A DNA stretch of 64,000 bases from Parachryseolinea silvisoli. Lineage in GTDB: Bacteria; Bacteroidota; Bacteroidia; Cytophagales; Cyclobacteriaceae. Below, in pieces: positions 26,782-35,266 of this stretch. The position numbers were made by a program, and so were the translations under genes. Each line of letters opens with the position of its first letter. Position 1 is the first letter of the stretch. The DNA is taken from contig NZ_JAIOAO010000001.1 of assembly GCF_021190955.1 (NCBI RefSeq), forward strand, positions 682,001 through 746,000, read 5' to 3'. Below the pieces are notes generated by a model, which saw nothing but the letters and a program-made list of their open reading frames with translations, was not told the DNA's origin and searched no databases.

Positions 26782-27582
26782 TCAGATCTTATGCTTGATC
26801 TGCGCAACCAGGTGCTGGAACTTCTCATTCTCGCGAATCGCCGGATTCCACGCAAACCCCATCTCAATAAGATCCAGGGTCTCCGTAATGGTCGCGCCTT
26901 CCTTGTCCTTTTGCCGGGCCAGGATAAACGCCGTATCCGAAATAGCCAGCGAGTTCTCCACATCGTGGCTGACGATCACCAGCGTATTCAGCTCGTCGAG
27001 TGTCGAGATCTTTAGCAGCAGCTCGATTACCCGGTCGATCATCAACGCATCCAGTCCGGAAAACGGCTCGTCCAGCAAGATAAATTTGTTGCCGGTTAGC
27101 ACCTGCTGGATAATGCTTGCCCGCTGGCGTTGTCCGCCGGAAAGCTGCAGGGGATATTTCTTCAGGTGCTCCGCCAGGTCGAACTTCGTAGCGTAATCGT
27201 TGATCAACGCATCCTTCTCTTTATCATTCAGCGTAATGCTGCTGTGCTGCATCGCCAGCCGCAGGTTGTCGAACACCGTGCGGTGGTTGAAGAGTATATA
27301 GTTCTGCGCCACAATGCCGACCTGTCCGGCTTTCACCGGCTGTTGCTCCAGTCCCACCAGCACGGTGCCGGTATTGGGTTGGATCAGGCCCGCCAGGATC
27401 TTGAACAGCTGGGTCTTGCCGATGCCGCTGCGGCCGATGAGCGAAACCACCTGGCCCTGGCTCAGTCCGGGGCGAACAATGTTGTGGATCGCAAAGTTGA
27501 TATCCCGTAAGATCTGCTTGTCATAGGAAAGATTGACATCCTTTACCTGGATGAGCACTTCATTTTTGGAGTATGACGTCAT
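26782..27582 (-). CDS. ABC transporter ATP-binding protein (NitT/TauT-like)
   Basis: This 266-residue ABC ATPase has Walker A GRSGIGKT (50-57), the signature LSGGQRQRA (147-155), Walker B FILLDE (168-172), and the D-loop and H-loop in SGLDAL and IVSHD. The segment before the P-loop is slightly longer than usual. It is the last gene of a five-gene minus-strand operon and overlaps the permease gene by four bases (ATGA). With that permease it would form an importer-type ABC system served by the OmpA-fused solute-binding protein. Substrate unknown. Confidence 0.92.
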   Translation of the reverse strand: MTSYSKNEVLIQVKDVNLSYDKQILRDINFAIHNIVRPGLSQGQVVSLIGRSGIGKTQLFKILAGLIQPNTGTVLVGLEQQPVKAGQVGIVAQNYILFNHRTVFDNLRLAMQHSSITLNDKEKDALINDYATKFDLAEHLKKYPLQLSGGQRQRASIIQQVLTGNKFILLDEPFSGLDALMIDRVIELLLKISTLDELNTLVIVSHDVENSLAISDTAFILARQKDKEGATITETLDLIEMGFAWNPAIRENEKFQHLVAQIKHKI

Positions 27583-28367
27583 TTCTTCACCTGGATTTTA
27601 GTATACGGGAACAGCCAGTGGCGCAGGTTGCGCAACAGGAAGTCAAAGAAAATACCGAGCGCGAAAATGATCACCAGGATGCCGAACACCGTGCCGAGGT
27701 CTATATATTTATTCGACTTGATCAGCATGGTACCCAGGCCGCCTTCCGACATGCTCAAACCTTCCACCATCGTGATCATCATCCACGCGATGGCAAAGTT
27801 CTGGCGCATCACTTCAAACACCTGGTCCAGCCGGCCAATGATGACCACCTCCCACAGCGTCTGCCAGTTGTTCATGCGCAGCGTTTTGCACAGCTCATAT
27901 TCCTGCACATTGATGGCCTCGATGATGGCCAGCAGCGACGTGACAAAGAACGGCACGATGCCGAAGATCAGCAGGCTGAGCTTCAGCTGGTGACCGTCCT
28001 GCGTGAGCAGCGTGAACAGGAAGATCAACCCCGTCAGGGTTAAATACCGGCACTTGACAATAAACTTGGCGATCGGCGCAAACACCGGTATCAGCGACAG
28101 ATAGCTGACGAGCAGCGCCAGCACGATCGAGATGCCCATGCCGGTAAAGGTCAGGGTCAGGCTGCTGAACAGGTTATCGACAAAGTACGAAGACGTCACA
28201 ATCGCGACAACCGACGTCAGGATTTTCGAGGGCACCGGGATCAGCCCGTTCTGCCCCACGATCTCCCACAGCAACAGGGCCAGGAAGGCCTCCACCACAA
28301 TTAAGATGATGGAGGTCCGGCCTTTTATTTGTGTTAATGGACTGAATATCGTTTTGAGTAGCTCCAT
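27579..28367 (-). CDS. ABC transporter permease (NitT/TauT/SsuC-like)
   Basis: This 262-residue inner-membrane permease has about six helices (for example IILIVVEAFLALLLWEIVG, MGISIVLALLVSYLSLIPVF, FVTSLLAIIEAIN). The EAA-type coupling loop is visible as EYELCKTLRMNNWQTLWEVVIIGRLDQVFEVM near residues 150-180, which docks on the ATPase. Type I importer permeases for nitrate, taurine or sulfonate share this layout. It sits 13 bases after the OmpA-fused binding protein gene and overlaps the ATPase gene. Confidence 0.9.
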   Translation of the reverse strand: MELLKTIFSPLTQIKGRTSIILIVVEAFLALLLWEIVGQNGLIPVPSKILTSVVAIVTSSYFVDNLFSSLTLTFTGMGISIVLALLVSYLSLIPVFAPIAKFIVKCRYLTLTGLIFLFTLLTQDGHQLKLSLLIFGIVPFFVTSLLAIIEAINVQEYELCKTLRMNNWQTLWEVVIIGRLDQVFEVMRQNFAIAWMMITMVEGLSMSEGGLGTMLIKSNKYIDLGTVFGILVIIFALGIFFDFLLRNLRHWLFPYTKIQVKK

Positions 28368-28380
28368 GAATGGTTATGCG

Positions 28381-30147
28381 TTATTCACCCAGTACAATCT
28401 GTACGCGGCGGTTTTGCGCGCGGCCCGCGGCCGTGGTATTGGGAGCGATCGGGGTGTTCTGCCCCAGACCTTTCGACTCGATCCGTTCCGTCACGAGCCC
28501 TTTGCTGATCAGGTAGCTTTTCACCGAGTTTGCGCGGTCTTCCGACAGGCGCTGGTTTGACTGCGGGTCGCCCACGTTGTCCGTGTGACCATATACACCC
28601 ACCTTCAAACCTTCGGCAACGACCGAGCTCTCCAGGATTTCATCCAGCAGCTTGTACGATGCCGGCTTGATCACGGCACTGCCGGTCTCGAACTGGATCT
28701 GGTAGGATTTAGACGACACCTCGCTGGTGATCTCGTCGGAATACGTCACGGCCAGGGCCTTGCCTTCCATCAGCTCGCTGTGATTGGCGATGACCGACAT
28801 CAGGAACGACTTGTCCACTACCTGCGCGTAGGGCGGATAGGTTGCCATGTATTCCGGGTACATCTTCGACAGGATGTCGCCGAACGTTGTGTATACAATT
28901 TTATAGCGGTCTATACCGTCCTTGCCCAGACCGAACATATTCGCGGCATCGCGCAGGTTGAAAGCCATCGAGCCGCCGAGGGCCACGTTCAGACCTTGCA
29001 CGTCTTTTTCGGTCACGCCGTTGTAATACTTCAGCCAGTACGCGGCATCCTGCTCGTTATATACTTTGGCCGAGATTTTCGCAGCAAATGTTTTTGCTTC
29101 GGTAAACGAACGCACCTGGTCGCCCGCCTCGCTCAACGACATGATCAGGTTCTCGATGTCGGTGCGGTGGTCGTATGCGAACTTCTTGATGGTGATCGTG
29201 ATGTTCGGCATTTGCGACGAATATTGTTTGGTGTTGGCGATGGTCACCAGGCCACCCTTTTGCCTGGCGATGTTTACGTCGCCGGGCGTCCAGGTCGATA
29301 CGGCGTCTACGCCGACCGTTATCTCTTCGCTTACTTTCTTACCGTCTTTGATCAGCTTGCGCTTCTCCTGGTAGCCGGTGATGTATTTGTTACACGCGTC
29401 GAGGAAGTCGTTCGCCGCAATGATGTTGATGGCATCTTTGTCGTATGTCGTCTCATCGGGGTTCACGCGCAGGTTGTTGTCGCCGGCCCACTTCAGCAGG
29501 ATGTTCATGTCGCCGTCGCGCAGCACGCACGACACCGTCTTGCCCAACGCGTTCTTCGGGTCTTTCTTCCAGTCTACCGGGCCCATCAGCTGGTCTTCAC
29601 CATACGACTTACCCATGGCATAAAACGCGATCGGCTGGTACTCCGGACCGAGCGGCTCCAGCTCCTTCGCCAGCGAGGCAAAGAACGCGGGCATACCGTC
29701 GCCCATGAACGATGCAAACACACCGGGAGTCTCGGGATTGTTTTTATAATCCTGCGCGAACTTCACGATGTCCGCCAGCGACTTGAAACAGTCGTCCTGG
29801 CGTTGAACGTCCACCTGCAGCTTCGCTTTGTCCAGCAAAGAGCCTTTGGTGGTCTGTGCGCCACCGTTGGCATACATCAGCGGAAACTGCGAGTTCCACG
29901 CCATGATCTTCCACACGATCTTGGTACCGCCGTTGACGGACTGCTCTTCCGACGGCAGTGGCTTCATGGCCGCGTTACCGACCAGCGACGCTTCCGGCGC
30001 ATCCGGCAGCGCTACTTTTCCAATTTCCTGTGATTGCTTCGCTTCCTGCGGGCGCTTGTCCCACCAGTATATTTTTGCGGCAAAGATCGCCCCCAGGACC
30101 AGGAGGATCATCACAATTTTACCCGAGGTTTTTACTTTAACGGCCAT
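28381..30147 (-). CDS. Membrane-anchored solute-binding protein fused to an OmpA domain
   Basis: This 588-residue protein has an N-terminal membrane helix (about residues 9-26), a large periplasmic solute-binding-like domain (about 60-440, with AWNSQFPLMYANGG, GVDAVSTWTPGDVNIARQKGG and ANDFLDACNKYI), and a C-terminal OmpA/MotB peptidoglycan-binding domain (about 470-588: IQFETGSAVIKPASYKLLDEI, VYGHTDNVGDPQSNQRLSEDRA). The order is unusual: the binding domain is tied to both the inner membrane and the cell wall. Similar SBP-OmpA proteins occur next to phage-shock-like coiled-coil genes in other bacteria (from memory). It is in one operon with an ABC permease, an ABC ATPase and two coiled-coil proteins. 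The ligand is unknown. Confidence 0.85.
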   Translation of the reverse strand: MAVKVKTSGKIVMILLVLGAIFAAKIYWWDKRPQEAKQSQEIGKVALPDAPEASLVGNAAMKPLPSEEQSVNGGTKIVWKIMAWNSQFPLMYANGGAQTTKGSLLDKAKLQVDVQRQDDCFKSLADIVKFAQDYKNNPETPGVFASFMGDGMPAFFASLAKELEPLGPEYQPIAFYAMGKSYGEDQLMGPVDWKKDPKNALGKTVSCVLRDGDMNILLKWAGDNNLRVNPDETTYDKDAINIIAANDFLDACNKYITGYQEKRKLIKDGKKVSEEITVGVDAVSTWTPGDVNIARQKGGLVTIANTKQYSSQMPNITITIKKFAYDHRTDIENLIMSLSEAGDQVRSFTEAKTFAAKISAKVYNEQDAAYWLKYYNGVTEKDVQGLNVALGGSMAFNLRDAANMFGLGKDGIDRYKIVYTTFGDILSKMYPEYMATYPPYAQVVDKSFLMSVIANHSELMEGKALAVTYSDEITSEVSSKSYQIQFETGSAVIKPASYKLLDEILESSVVAEGLKVGVYGHTDNVGDPQSNQRLSEDRANSVKSYLISKGLVTERIESKGLGQNTPIAPNTTAAGRAQNRRVQIVLGE

Positions 30148-30200
30148 ATAAGTATTAAAAGGTTAGAGATGTAGAGTTAGAGATATAGGGGTTGGCGTAC

Positions 30201-31184
30201 TTATCGTAAAAGATCACCATAGTCGGTGGACGAGGACGAACCTGTACCCGACGAGCGTGTGGGATGGGCCGAAGAGCTCACGAGCTTCATTCCGCTGTCG
30301 GGATTGAAGCTGTCCAGCATTTTCAGGCCTTCCTTTTCGTACGTGGCATTGTCCAGGTCGATCGATTTCATAAAGTCCGACGAGTAGCTGATGGCCTTCT
30401 TCATGTTGGCCAGCTTGCTGGCAATGTCTTCTTTCAGGTACTCCATCGACTGCTCCACCATGAGCTTCTTCTCGGGGTCGCCCTTGAAGATCTTCAGCGC
30501 CGACGTGAGGGCTTTGTTACCCGAGGTAACGGACTTATACAAGTCCTTCTTCAGCTCCAGCTCGTTCTTCGCATCCTCGATGAGGTAGGCGCTGTTCTTG
30601 TGGATCTTGGTGAGGTAGTCGCCAATGCGCGACAGGTTGTCGTGAATCGGTGAAAGTTGTTTGATATACTCATTCAACCGTCCGATCTGCCGCGTGGCGT
30701 TGCCGAGCTCGGGCATCATGTCGCGCTCTTTGGCCACCTGCGCCTTGCTCATCAGCTTGCTGATCTCGGCCTCTTTCTCACGAATCTTGGCGTGGATCTT
30801 TTCCTTCTGCGCGTCGACGTCGGTCGCCTGCTTGTAGAGCTTCTCGCGCTCCTCCTGCATGTCGTTGATATAGTCTTCGGCAATGATGAACGGATCGAGC
30901 TCGATCACAACGCCCACGAGTTTCTTCATGAGGATCTCATAGAAATAAAAAAGGCTCAGGCGGAATTTCCGGTGCGTAACGCAATACAGGAAAACGCCGA
31001 GACATGCCAGGGCGATGCCGAAGTTCAGCGTATTCCAGACAATGCTGGTCAGGATAGGCAACACATAGTAGCCGATCGCAGCCAGTATACCGAGTCCGGC
31101 AAGGGTGCCGAATTTACCGCCGGGTCTTTGCCAGTAGGATTTTAATTGCTGTTGCGTATCGGTCGGGAAAATCTGTGTCTCCAT
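30201..31184 (-). CDS. Two-helix membrane protein with long coiled coil
   Basis: This 327-residue protein begins with two membrane helices (about 24-47 and 50-68) and continues as an almost entirely helical, charged region (about 92-290), for example FIIAEDYINDMQEEREKLYKQ and KEKIHAKIREKEAEISKLMSKAQ. The DP......YI.DM.EE pattern and the overall hairpin-like helices resemble PspA/Vipp1 (ESCRT-III-like) proteins, but no diagnostic motif confirms this. The C-terminus is Ser-rich. It lies 3 bases after the upstream coiled-coil gene and 53 bases before the SBP-OmpA gene in one operon. Confidence 0.7.
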   Translation of the reverse strand: METQIFPTDTQQQLKSYWQRPGGKFGTLAGLGILAAIGYYVLPILTSIVWNTLNFGIALACLGVFLYCVTHRKFRLSLFYFYEILMKKLVGVVIELDPFIIAEDYINDMQEEREKLYKQATDVDAQKEKIHAKIREKEAEISKLMSKAQVAKERDMMPELGNATRQIGRLNEYIKQLSPIHDNLSRIGDYLTKIHKNSAYLIEDAKNELELKKDLYKSVTSGNKALTSALKIFKGDPEKKLMVEQSMEYLKEDIASKLANMKKAISYSSDFMKSIDLDNATYEKEGLKMLDSFNPDSGMKLVSSSAHPTRSSGTGSSSSTDYGDLLR

Positions 31185-31187
31185 AGC

Positions 31188-31838
31188 TTATAGCGTTGTC
31201 TGTATTTTCGTTATATCTTCTGTAATCTTTTGAATCATGGCGTCGCACGCCAGCACATAGCCTTGCTTGTTCCGGGCCAGCTTATGCTCCTCTTCCGTAA
31301 TGACAGCCTTCAGGCTGCCCATCGACACCTGCGCTTCGGAGATCTCTTTGGTCAGTCGCTGGATGGTCTCGGCATGTTGCTTCACGGTCTCCTCCAGCTT
31401 CTGCAGATCTTTCCGCTTCTGACCGATCTCGCGCTCGCTTTTATCGTTGACCGTTTTCTCAAACTGTACCTTGTCCTGTCCCACCATTTTTTTGTACGCG
31501 TTGGCGGTTTCCACGAGCTTGTCTTTCGTCAACCCCTGGATGGCCAGTGACGCATACGTTGCGGCAAAGCGCGCGTTCTCGTCCTTGATGTGCGCCTCGA
31601 GCGTCTCGGTCATTTTCATGAACTCATAGTAGTCCGGTCCGGGCAGGTTGGCCTGGTCGAATAACTTCTCGAAGTGCTTTTCGAACTTGTCCAGCTCCTC
31701 GCCGTTGAGTACCTGGCTCGGGGCTACCCGGTTCGGAATCGGCGGTGGCGTAGAAGACGAAGACTGGGGTGAGGATTTCTGCGGCTCTTCTTCGAATTCA
31801 ACGAAGAGGCTCATAGCTTTTTTGAAAATGCCGGCCAT
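31188..31838 (-). CDS. Soluble coiled-coil protein, first gene of the ABC/OmpA operon
   Basis: This 216-residue protein has a short amphipathic N-terminus (MAGIFKKAMSLFVEFEEEP), a Ser/Pro linker, and a helical body with a clear coiled coil at about 130-215 (DLQKLEETVKQHAETIQRLTKEISEAQ). The N-terminal amphipathic helix could bind membranes. No family is recognised. It leads the minus-strand operon, separated by only 3 bases from the membrane coiled-coil gene, so the two products probably form a complex. Confidence 0.7.
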   Translation of the reverse strand: MAGIFKKAMSLFVEFEEEPQKSSPQSSSSTPPPIPNRVAPSQVLNGEELDKFEKHFEKLFDQANLPGPDYYEFMKMTETLEAHIKDENARFAATYASLAIQGLTKDKLVETANAYKKMVGQDKVQFEKTVNDKSEREIGQKRKDLQKLEETVKQHAETIQRLTKEISEAQVSMGSLKAVITEEEHKLARNKQGYVLACDAMIQKITEDITKIQTTL

Positions 31839-32237
31839 AGCTTTTCTAATGGTTTAAGGATGAAGAGGTAAAGTTTGCGCTAATTGGGTTTTTAAGCTGC
31901 CAAATATAGCGAATATAAGAGTCAAAACGGGGCACTTCCCGCACCGGGGGGCACGCGACTGGGTTTGTTCCGAAAATACGGTATTTCTGGCCCTTTTGAA
32001 GGATTTCAGTAGGACTGGGCCGGGGGATTGCTGCTCATTTTTGCGATTGCATGGGATTGAGAGATTAAACGGAAGCTTCCCAAAATGGATGCAAAATCCC
32101 GAAAAAATATATAGCGGGCCGAAATGCACACGTTGGCTGAAAAACTTACATATAAACCGGGCTGGAATAGCCGCGTAGGGGCTACACGCCACTGCCGCTG
32201 CTATATATACTCCCGACAGCCGGCGCGCCACGACGCG
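31839..32237. other. Intergenic region with divergent or shared control
   Basis: About 400 bases lie between the coiled-coil/ABC operon and the yffB-like gene. Open frames here (for example 31854-32231 on the minus strand) have Cys/Pro/Arg-rich composition without any domain and are rejected as chance. The promoter of the five-gene operon must be in this segment; no repeat or riboswitch was seen. Confidence 0.4.
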
Positions 32238-32585
32238 CTACCCGAGCTTCTCCTGATAAGTAGCTTCATCAAAGCCAAGGGCAACGACCTGCCCATCCAC
32301 TTCAATCAACGGGCGCTTGATGACACTTGTTTTTTCCATCATCAGGGCAATGGCGGCCTTCTCGCTGGTCACGCCGGCCTGCGTGGCAGGGTCCAGCTGG
32401 CGCCAGGTCATGCCGCGCTTGTTCACCAGGCTCTCCCACCCTACCTGCTGGCTCCAGGCCTTGAGCTTGGCGGCCGTGACGCCCTGGGTTTTATAGTCAT
32501 GGAAATCGTATTCGACCTTATGCTTTTTCAGCCAGTCAAGGGCATTTTTAACGGTATTGCAATTTTTAATTCCGTAGACGGTCAT
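32238..32585 (-). CDS. yffB: ArsC/Spx-fold protein (YffB-like)
   Basis: This 115-residue thioredoxin-fold protein has the family start YGIKNCNTVKNALDWLKKHKVEYDFHDYK with a single active cysteine (Cys9), and the KRPLIEVDGQVVALGF block near residue 90-105 that includes the conserved Arg-Pro. YffB proteins are arsenate-reductase-like but not linked to arsenic genes and probably act as glutathione- or thiol-dependent reductases. It is a single gene, divergent from the M1 peptidase gene 46 bases away, so the two share a promoter region. Confidence 0.85.
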   Translation of the reverse strand: MTVYGIKNCNTVKNALDWLKKHKVEYDFHDYKTQGVTAAKLKAWSQQVGWESLVNKRGMTWRQLDPATQAGVTSEKAAIALMMEKTSVIKRPLIEVDGQVVALGFDEATYQEKLG

Positions 32586-32631
32586 GGCAGGAGCAAAAAT
32601 GTTTGTAGTTTTTATGCTTTAAAACGAAGGT

Positions 32632-34539
32632 ATGAAGATTAGCCTGATCTCAAAACTTCCCCTGTTTTTGGCAGCGGGGGTACTCTCGATCGCCTGCCAA
32701 TCCAAGAAAGAAACTGCACCCGAAGCCCCTATGACATCCGCACCTGCAAAAGCCACCGATATCCATTCCAACGCCGAGCCGAAAGAAGCCCACGTCACGC
32801 ACCTGCACTGGAAGGCCACCGTCGACTTTGACAAACAGGTCATCCGCGCCACGGCCACCTGGGAGATCGAAGCCGCAGCCGACGCCGACCTGATTACCTT
32901 CGACACCAAGGGCCTGACGATTGAAAAAGTACAAACCGACACCGACACCACAGCCGAATACCGCCTGGGCGAGCCCGACGCCATCCTGGGTCAGGCACTG
33001 GCCGTACTCATACAACCCACGACCAAGACCGTCACGATCCAGTATCATACAAACCCCGGCGCGGAAGCCCTGCAATGGCTCAGCGCGCAGCAAACCGCCG
33101 GCAAGAAGCAGCCCTTCCTCTTCACGCAGTCCCAGGCCATCCTGGCGCGCAGCTGGGTGCCCTGCCAGGACTCCCCGGGCATCCGGTTTACCTACGACGC
33201 CGAAGTAACGGTACCGCCGGCGCTCCTGGCCCTGATGAGCGCCTCCAACCCGGAGACACGCAACAAGACGGGTATATACACGTTTGAAATGAAGCAGCCC
33301 ATCCCCTCCTACCTGTTAGCCCTGGCGGTAGGCGACCTGTCCTTTAAATCCATCAGCCCGCGCAGCGGCATCTATGCGGAGTCTTCTATCGTAGGCAAGG
33401 CTGCCTGGGAATTTGCCGACCTGGAAAAAATGATCGCCGGCGCGGAAGACCTGTACGGTCCCTATCAATGGGAACGCTACGATGTGCTGGTACTGCCCCC
33501 GAGCTTTCCGTTCGGCGGCATGGAGAACCCGCGCCTGACCTTTGCCACGCCCACGATCCTGTCGGGTGACCGCTCGCTCACCTCGCTCATCGCCCACGAG
33601 CTGGCGCATAGCTGGTCCGGTAACCTGGTGACCAATGCCACCTGGAACGACTTCTGGCTCAACGAAGGATTTACGGTATACTTCGAGACCCGCATCATGG
33701 AAAAGCTCTACGGCCGCGACTATGCCGAGATGCTGGCGTCCCTCAGCCTGCAGGAATTAAAAGAGGAGATCAAGTCGCTGTCGGACGATGGCCACCCCGC
33801 CGACACCAAGCTGAAGCTGAACCTGGCCAGCCGCAACCCCGACGACGGCGTAACGGCTATTGCCTACAACAAAGGATATTTCTTTTTAAGAACCATCGAA
33901 GAGCAGAACGGCCGCGACAAGTTTGACCAGTTTGTAAAAGATTACTTTACGCAGAACGCATTTAAAGTGATGACCACGGAAGCGTTCATTCCGTTCATCC
34001 GCGACTACTACCAGAAGCACTACAACATCACGCTGAACGATAGCCTGTTCGAAGAATGGATCTTTACCGAAGGCTTGCCGATCTCGTGCGCCCAACCCAA
34101 GTCTACACGCTTTGACGCGGTTGACGCGGCGATGACGCAGTGGAAAGCCGGACAAAAGATCGAGCCCCTCGTGAAGTCGTGGACCACCCACGAGTGGTTA
34201 CACTTCATCAACCACCTGCCCGACTCGCTCACCCCGGCACAACTAAAAGATGTTGACGCGCTCGGTCACTTTACAGCGTCCGGCAATGCGGAGATTCTTT
34301 CCGCCTGGGGGGTGATCGCCATCCGCGACCAGTATACCCCGGCGTATCCGAAGATCGAAGATTTCCTGATCCACACCGGACGGCGCAAGTTCCTGATGCC
34401 GTTATACTCGGAGTTTATCAAAACCGAAGCAGGTAAGAAGCAAGCGCTGGCCATCTATGCGAAGGCGCGCCCGAACTACCACTTCGTGGCGGTCAACAGC
34501 CTGGATAAGCTGCTAACACCGGCGGTGGCGAGCAACTAG
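32632..34539 (+). CDS. M1-family aminopeptidase lipoprotein (leukotriene-A4-hydrolase-like)
   Basis: This 635-residue zinc aminopeptidase starts with a lipoprotein signal (LAAGVLSIAC, Cys22). The exopeptidase motif is GGMENP at about 300-305, and the zinc site is HELAH (322-326) with the downstream Glu in NEGF near 345. The C-terminal helical domain (about 480-635) matches the LTA4-hydrolase C-terminal armadillo-like region. It would act at the cell envelope, trimming peptides from the N-terminus. It is monocistronic. Confidence 0.93.
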   Translation: MKISLISKLPLFLAAGVLSIACQSKKETAPEAPMTSAPAKATDIHSNAEPKEAHVTHLHWKATVDFDKQVIRATATWEIEAAADADLITFDTKGLTIEKVQTDTDTTAEYRLGEPDAILGQALAVLIQPTTKTVTIQYHTNPGAEALQWLSAQQTAGKKQPFLFTQSQAILARSWVPCQDSPGIRFTYDAEVTVPPALLALMSASNPETRNKTGIYTFEMKQPIPSYLLALAVGDLSFKSISPRSGIYAESSIVGKAAWEFADLEKMIAGAEDLYGPYQWERYDVLVLPPSFPFGGMENPRLTFATPTILSGDRSLTSLIAHELAHSWSGNLVTNATWNDFWLNEGFTVYFETRIMEKLYGRDYAEMLASLSLQELKEEIKSLSDDGHPADTKLKLNLASRNPDDGVTAIAYNKGYFFLRTIEEQNGRDKFDQFVKDYFTQNAFKVMTTEAFIPFIRDYYQKHYNITLNDSLFEEWIFTEGLPISCAQPKSTRFDAVDAAMTQWKAGQKIEPLVKSWTTHEWLHFINHLPDSLTPAQLKDVDALGHFTASGNAEILSAWGVIAIRDQYTPAYPKIEDFLIHTGRRKFLMPLYSEFIKTEAGKKQALAIYAKARPNYHFVAVNSLDKLLTPAVASN

Positions 34540-34574
34540 AACGCCCGATAAGCACATTATGCTATTGGAAAGAA

Positions 34575-35231
34575 ATGCAGCTAATCAATACAATTGAGAT
34601 AAGTCCTTATGCTTTCTCTCGGGAAGCATATGACTTTCCGAATGGTAGTTCCCTTGAACTCCCGGAGGAATGGAACCAGTTTTGGAAAAAATGTATATCC
34701 GATAAGAACTTAGGACATTTAGAGTCTATTCGAAAAGGTTCTTATTTAGTTGACATCCGAACACTCCGTGATGATGACCTGGTAGAAATTTTAAAGAATG
34801 AACTGAAAGAAGTAGAGCTATTAGATTTCGAAGAACAAGTCGGCAAAATAAATGGAGGAATAGTGCTGATGGACAATAACGAGATCTACATAGAGCCGAC
34901 GTGTTGTGGAGATATTGGAAACATGAAGGAATGGGAAAAAATCTCACAACATGCATCCAATCAATGGAATGAATTATGGATCGGACACCCCTGGATCTTT
35001 TATAGAAAAGATAACCAATTCATTGAATTTTCTAATTATACGGAATCAAACCCGAAGGACTTTAACGAGAATGAAATACTCGTTCGCGTTTCTCAATCGG
35101 AGCTACAAACCGAGTTTAAAAAAATAGTAGAACAACAAAACGATTTTGAGTTTAGGATCCGAAAAACACTCGACAGGATGGGAATAGCCCATGCCGAACA
35201 AATCTCAAAACTAATGACTGGTCATGCGTAA
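34575..35231 (+). CDS. Hypothetical cytosolic protein, AT-rich
   Basis: This 218-residue protein has no signal or membrane helix. It holds an acidic first half (EEWNQFWKKCISDKNLGHLE, LKNELKEVELLDFEEQVGKI) and the block EIYIEPTCCGDIGNMKEWEKI...WIGHPWIFYRK. The Cys-Cys pair and the Trp-rich stretch are distinctive but I cannot name a family; its size, acidity and isolation recall immunity-type proteins, which is only a guess. Its codon use is much richer in A/T than the flanking M1 peptidase and aroF genes, a sign of recent transfer. Confidence 0.6.
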   Translation: MQLINTIEISPYAFSREAYDFPNGSSLELPEEWNQFWKKCISDKNLGHLESIRKGSYLVDIRTLRDDDLVEILKNELKEVELLDFEEQVGKINGGIVLMDNNEIYIEPTCCGDIGNMKEWEKISQHASNQWNELWIGHPWIFYRKDNQFIEFSNYTESNPKDFNENEILVRVSQSELQTEFKKIVEQQNDFEFRIRKTLDRMGIAHAEQISKLMTGHA

Positions 35232-35235
35232 AATA

Positions 35236-35266
35236 GGAGTTCTAGCGGGTGAACGGCTAGAACTCC
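35236..35266. terminator. Bidirectional terminator overlapping the aroF stop codon
   Basis: GGAGTTCTAGC and GCTAGAACTCC form a perfect 11-bp stem with a 9-base loop. The right arm contains the last codons and TAG stop of aroF on the minus strand. It separates the convergent hypothetical gene from the end of the trp operon. Confidence 0.8.

Noticed and set aside
28585-30033. 482-codon plus-strand open frame
   Set aside because: It is antisense to the SBP-OmpA gene, has Arg/His/Val-rich composition and no domain; it arises from the codon bias of the true gene.
31854-32231. 125-codon minus-strand open frame
   Set aside because: Cys/Pro-rich random-looking composition and no signal, domain or operon context.
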